In this document: positions 57,536 through 61,006 of the stretch, piece by piece
Layout: each line of letters opens with the position of its first letter
How positions within the stretch are numbered: position 1 is the first letter of the stretch
Assembly (NCBI RefSeq): GCF_000967495.1
Contig: NZ_JXXU01000026.1
Span: 1-61,006 of the forward strand
Source: Vibrio neptunius
GTDB lineage: Bacteria; Pseudomonadota; Gammaproteobacteria; Enterobacterales; Vibrionaceae
Direction of reading: 5' to 3'
DNA length: 61,006 nt
Program-made: the position numbers and the translations under genes
Notes under the pieces: generated by a model
Told to the model about the DNA's origin: nothing
Database searches by the model: none
The model's input: the letters and a program-made list of their open reading frames with translations, nothing else

Positions 57536-58486
57536 TTAGAACTTAACCAGCGCTGAGCCCCAGGTAAAGCCGCCACCAAATGCTTCTAATAGAAGCGTCT
57601 GCCCGCGTTTAATTCGCCCGTCACGAACAGCCTCATCAAGTGCCGTTGGTACAGTAGCTGCAGACGTATTGCCATGCCTGTCCAATGTGATGACCACTTG
57701 ATCAAGCGACATAGATAGTTTCTTTGCTGTTGCAGAAATAATGCGATAGTTCGCTTGGTGAGGCACTAGCCAGTCTAGTTCAGACTTATGCATATCGTTG
57801 GCAGCCAGCGTATCTTTAACGAGTTTTGATAACTGCGTCACAGCGACTTTAAACACTTCATTGCCTGCCATGTGTAACCACTTGTCAGCATCTTTTCCAC
57901 GTTCGGGAACCTCAAGGCTTAGCAACTCACCAAAACGGCCGTCCGAGTAGATATGCGTTGAAAGAATCCCAGGCTCTTCACTTGCGCCAACCACAACAGC
58001 ACCAGCACCATCACCAAACAAAATGATGGTTGAGCGATCGGTTGGATCGCAGGTTTTGGACAAAGTGTCTGAACCGATCACGAGCACATTTTTACACATG
58101 CCTGTTTTAATATGCTGGTCTGCCACTGAAAGCGCATAGACAAAACCTGAACATGCGGCGGCAATATCAAATGCGGGACACCCTTTAATATCTAATTTAG
58201 CTTGCACTTGACAAGCAGAAGAGGGAAAAGTGTGGCTACTGCTGGTGGTCGCAACGATGATCAGGTCAATATCATTCTTATCGATACCCGCCATTTCAAT
58301 GGCGTTTTCTGCCGCGATATACCCCATATCTGCAACCGTTTCATTCTCAGCTGCAATACGACGTTCTTTAATACCAGTACGAGTAACAATCCACTCATCG
58401 CTTGTATCTACCATTTTCTCCAAGTCTGCGTTTGAACGCACCTGAGATGGCAGGTAGCTGCCAGTACCTAAAATTTTGCTATACAT
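57536..58486 (-). CDS. fabH: Beta-ketoacyl-ACP synthase III
   Basis: 316 aa initiating condensing enzyme. Cys112 in DIAAACSGF, His in [11 protein letters not shown] and Asn in [11 protein letters not shown] complete the triad. It joins acetyl-CoA and malonyl-ACP to start fatty-acid chains. Five bases after plsX in the same run. Confidence 0.97.
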   Translation of the reverse strand: MYSKILGTGSYLPSQVRSNADLEKMVDTSDEWIVTRTGIKERRIAAENETVADMGYIAAENAIEMAGIDKNDIDLIIVATTSSSHTFPSSACQVQAKLDIKGCPAFDIAAACSGFVYALSVADQHIKTGMCKNVLVIGSDTLSKTCDPTDRSTIILFGDGAGAVVVGASEEPGILSTHIYSDGRFGELLSLEVPERGKDADKWLHMAGNEVFKVAVTQLSKLVKDTLAANDMHKSELDWLVPHQANYRIISATAKKLSMSLDQVVITLDRHGNTSAATVPTALDEAVRDGRIKRGQTLLLEAFGGGFTWGSALVKF

Positions 58487-58491
58487 GAAGA

Positions 58492-59517
58492 CTAATAATG
58501 CCTCTCGAGTAAAACCGCTTCCAAACGATCGCTAATACGGCTTGGTACTTGTCGTTTGACCTCGTGTAACGCTTCTCCAATGGCGTTGATGACAGCGTCT
58601 ACGTCAGCACTTCCGTGGCTTTTTATGACAATGCCGCGCAATCCTAGCAAACTTGCGCCGTTATACTGGTCGGGGTTCAATGTTTTCAGCTCATTAAATA
58701 GACCAGAAAACAATTTTCTTGCAATCCAGCCTTTTACAGATGAAGCCATCATGCTCGCTTTCAACTTTTCAATAAATAGCTGGGCGGTACCCTCACATGC
58801 TTTGAGGCAAACATTACCAACAAAGCCGTCACATACCACCACATCCGCCGCATCGTGGAGTAACTGATTACCTTCAATATAGCCGACAAAATTCACGGAC
58901 TGCGTCTGAGACAACATTTCAGCACATCGTTTAACCAGATCGTTACCCTTAATTTCCTCGGCACCGATATTGAGAATTGCCACCCGCGGCTGCCTATCCA
59001 AGTATTGCTCGGTCAATGCACTTCCCATCACAGCGAACTGGAACAATGAATCAGCGTCACTAGAAACGTTTGCTCCAAGATCAAGCATCCAAGTTCTGCC
59101 ACCGGAAGCGGTGGGTAAAGCAGAGATTAATGCTGGGCGTTCAACTCCTGGTAACAACTTCAGTCGAAAACGTGATAAAGCCATGAGTGCCCCCGTGTTT
59201 CCACCACTGACACATGCATCAGCACTGTCTTGCGCAACCGCATCAATAGCCATTCCCATAGAGGTACCACTACTGTTTCGAAGTGCGAGAGAAGGTTTTT
59301 CAGAATCTGAGATAACTCGGTCACTATGTTGAATACTCAAGCGAGCATCGGGCTGATAACCAAGAGACGATAATTGAGTTGTGATCGCGGTCTGATCACC
59401 TGTGAGGATCACTTTCAGCTCTGGGAAATGCGACAGTGCCTGCACGGCGGCAGGCACTGTGACGCGAGGACCGAAATCCCCGCCCATTGCATCAAGTGCA
59501 ACGGTTATATTAGGCAA
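58492..59517 (-). CDS. plsX: Phosphate acyltransferase PlsX
   Basis: 341 aa. Conserved start [20 protein letters not shown] and the block [14 protein letters not shown] are diagnostic. It makes acyl-phosphate from acyl-ACP for phosphatidate synthesis, at the membrane surface. Between rpmF and fabH, the usual order; nine bases after rpmF. Confidence 0.97.
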   Translation of the reverse strand: MPNITVALDAMGGDFGPRVTVPAAVQALSHFPELKVILTGDQTAITTQLSSLGYQPDARLSIQHSDRVISDSEKPSLALRNSSGTSMGMAIDAVAQDSADACVSGGNTGALMALSRFRLKLLPGVERPALISALPTASGGRTWMLDLGANVSSDADSLFQFAVMGSALTEQYLDRQPRVAILNIGAEEIKGNDLVKRCAEMLSQTQSVNFVGYIEGNQLLHDAADVVVCDGFVGNVCLKACEGTAQLFIEKLKASMMASSVKGWIARKLFSGLFNELKTLNPDQYNGASLLGLRGIVIKSHGSADVDAVINAIGEALHEVKRQVPSRISDRLEAVLLERHY

Positions 59518-59526
59518 AGGTCAACC

Positions 59527-59697
59527 TTACTTGTTGATAACCTTTTTACCACGGTAGTAACCTTCAGCAGTTACGTTGTGGCGCAGGTGAGTTTCACCTG
59601 AAGTTGCGTCTACAGATAGTGCAGCTGTAGATAGGGCATCGTGTGAACGACGCATGCCACGCTTTGAACGTGATTTCTTGCTCTTTTGTACGGCCAT
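59527..59697 (-). CDS. rpmF: 50S ribosomal protein L32
   Basis: 56 aa: [20 protein letters not shown] and then a basic C-terminal part ([18 protein letters not shown]). Length and sequence match enteric L32; the Cys zinc ligands found in some L32 versions are absent, as in other gammaproteobacteria. It sits between yceD and plsX, linking ribosome and lipid synthesis in one transcript. Confidence 0.97.
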   Translation of the reverse strand: MAVQKSKKSRSKRGMRRSHDALSTAALSVDATSGETHLRHNVTAEGYYRGKKVINK

Positions 59698-59728
59698 TGA
59701 CCCTACTCCTATGTTAATTCTTAAAGAA

Positions 59729-60253
59729 TTACTTCTTTAAGTTTTTTAAAACATCGAATGGATTCGGCTTTTCTTCCACAATTTCTTCTGGAATTTCACC
59801 AAATACCAAATTGTCTGATTTAACGCTGCAATCCGCTTCTTCGTGCTTTGCGATTTGAGGCAAGTTTAGAATGAACTCGTCTTCAACTAACTGTATCAGG
59901 TCAATTTCACCGTACTCGTTCAGATCTACCAAATCGTACTCTTCCGGTGCTTCCTCTTCAGTCTTTTCACCTTTGTAAGGTGTATAAGTGAATTGGACAT
60001 CGCACTCATGTGCGAAAACCTCATTACAGCGTTGACACTCTAAATCAACTTCGATGTTAGCTTTACCAGAGATAACAACGAGTCGCTGTTCATCTAACTC
60101 AAATGACAATGACACTTGAGCGTCGCGTTTAACGCCTTCAACTGATTCGAACAAACGCTTAAAAAGACTAACCTGAATGATACCATCATAGTCAAGTCGC
60201 TTCTGAGCAGCGCGTGCCGGATCAACCGTTCGCGGTATTTTTACCTTTTGCAT
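59729..60253 (-). CDS. yceD: YceD/DUF177 protein (23S rRNA accumulation protein)
   Basis: 174 aa. The DUF177 core has a Cys pair in [16 protein letters not shown], followed by a very acidic stretch ([20 protein letters not shown]). E. coli YceD supports 23S rRNA accumulation. First gene of yceD-rpmF-plsX-fab; the promoter should lie in the ~148 bases shared with divergent yceF. Confidence 0.93.
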   Translation of the reverse strand: MQKVKIPRTVDPARAAQKRLDYDGIIQVSLFKRLFESVEGVKRDAQVSLSFELDEQRLVVISGKANIEVDLECQRCNEVFAHECDVQFTYTPYKGEKTEEEAPEEYDLVDLNEYGEIDLIQLVEDEFILNLPQIAKHEEADCSVKSDNLVFGEIPEEIVEEKPNPFDVLKNLKK

Positions 60254-60401
60254 AGGGCGCGAATTCTATCTTCCAATTCGTTTTGAGTCAAAGAAAAAGG
60301 ATAAAAAGTTGTAGTTTTTTTCCTTATCGTCAGAAGAGCTAGGACTCGCATCGTAATATCTATTAAGCTAGTGCTAACTCCCTGAAAGATTGTACTGGAA
60401 A

Positions 60402-60983
60402 ATGCCACAATACCAACTTGTTTTAGCATCGACTTCACCGTTTAGAAAACAACTGCTCAATAAACTATCAGTCCCTTTTGAAACCGCCTCACCTAATTGT
60501 GACGAAACACCTTTTTCTAACGAGCGACCTGAGGATCTAGTGAAACGTCTTGCGAAGGAAAAAGCACAATCATGCGCAACAAGCCAACCGAGTCTTGTTA
60601 TTGGCAGCGACCAAGTGTGTGTGATTGATGGAAAAATCATTGGCAAACCTCTCAATCGACAAAACGCTGTCCAACAATTAAGCCGCCAAAGCGGTAAGGT
60701 CATCCAGTTTTATACCGGGCTTGCGCTTCACAACACCGAAACGAATATCACAGACGTCAAACTGGATACGTTCACGGTTCATTTCCGTCAGCTAACTCAA
60801 CAACAGATCAATCGCTATGTAGAGAAAGAAGAGCCGTATTACTGCGCTGGCAGTTTTAAAAGTGAGGGGCTGGGTATCGCACTATTTGAAGAGTTGGAAG
60901 GGAAAGACCCGAATACCTTGGTTGGGCTACCACTGATTGACTTGATTGATATGCTTGAAACGCAAGGTTTTGAGGTACTTTAG
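60402..60983 (+). CDS. yceF: Maf-family nucleotide pyrophosphatase YceF
   Basis: 193 aa from the ATG at 60402 (MPQYQLVLASTSPFRKQLL). Maf motifs: LASTSPFRK, DETPF, IGSDQVCV and GKPLNRQNA. The YceF branch hydrolyses 7-methyl-GTP to 7-methyl-GMP, removing modified nucleotides from the pool. Divergent from yceD as in E. coli. Confidence 0.93.
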   Translation: MPQYQLVLASTSPFRKQLLNKLSVPFETASPNCDETPFSNERPEDLVKRLAKEKAQSCATSQPSLVIGSDQVCVIDGKIIGKPLNRQNAVQQLSRQSGKVIQFYTGLALHNTETNITDVKLDTFTVHFRQLTQQQINRYVEKEEPYYCAGSFKSEGLGIALFEELEGKDPNTLVGLPLIDLIDMLETQGFEVL

Positions 60984-60986
60984 GGA

Positions 60987-61006
60987 GATGCGGGATGCGG
61001 GATGCG
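60987..61006. repeat. Start of a GATGCGG heptamer repeat (cut by the window edge)
   Basis: GATGCGG occurs nearly three times in a row immediately after yceF and runs out of the window; total copy number cannot be seen. Confidence 0.5.

Overview
The window is chromosomal DNA of a gammaproteobacterium of the family Vibrionaceae, most likely a Vibrio. The signs are the alaA-yfbR pair, the cheV-mlc-pykA cluster, the fab-holB-tatD-ptsG block in Vibrio order, an RTG-type CARB beta-lactamase, an add-type adenine riboswitch and DecR/Mlc/ImuABC proteins close to known vibrio or enterobacterial ones. Most of it is ordinary core genome; only the first ~2.1 kb looks accessory. I saw no tRNA, rRNA, CRISPR array or intact insertion sequence.

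Layout: 1-2.1 kb is a degraded accessory stretch with the tail of an unknown gene, a truncated hsdM, one unknown gene, a nested inverted-repeat element with its own terminator, and a short coding relic. At 2.25-2.4 kb lies 4.5S RNA (ffs). From 2.5 to 16.3 kb come a two-sensor diguanylate cyclase, membrane protein, alkyltransferase-like atl, ybaY, tesB, a CARB beta-lactamase, a YHYH lipoprotein, a DecR-type regulator divergent from a cysteine-synthase-fold enzyme, DUF1244, a Tim44-like protein, a TetR gene with an MFS-acyltransferase fusion, yeiH and a small membrane protein. The menaquinone operon menFDHBCE (16.6-23.8 kb) reads leftward. Then come alaA, yfbR, an antiphage-type dGTPase, and an adenine deaminase under an adenine riboswitch (24-28.7 kb).

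From 28.8 to 33.5 kb are a DTW protein, rhombosortase, rhlE, sohB and yciK. At 33.6-38.8 kb is the SOS mutagenesis cassette imuA-imuB-dnaE2 behind a perfect LexA box. Next are cheV, mlc, pykA, a patatin-like phospholipase with a YnhF micropeptide, an outer-membrane protein, an SNF transporter with its MetS subunit, a second small barrel protein and ptsG (47.9-49.3 kb). The last 11 kb is the leftward block yceD-rpmF-plsX-fabH-fabD-fabG-acpP-fabF-pabC-mltG-tmk-holB-tatD, with divergent yceF at the right edge.

Functional links: menaquinone synthesis in six genes; glucose uptake (ptsG) and its likely repressor Mlc 6.5 kb apart; fatty-acid initiation and elongation in one transcription unit; nucleotide-pool enzymes (yfbR, dGTPase, adenine deaminase) side by side. 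The least explained signals are the nested inverted repeat at 1622-1817, a dyad shared by the tetR promoter and the yeiH upstream region, and two unannotated small membrane proteins at 16158-16331 and 25887-26039.
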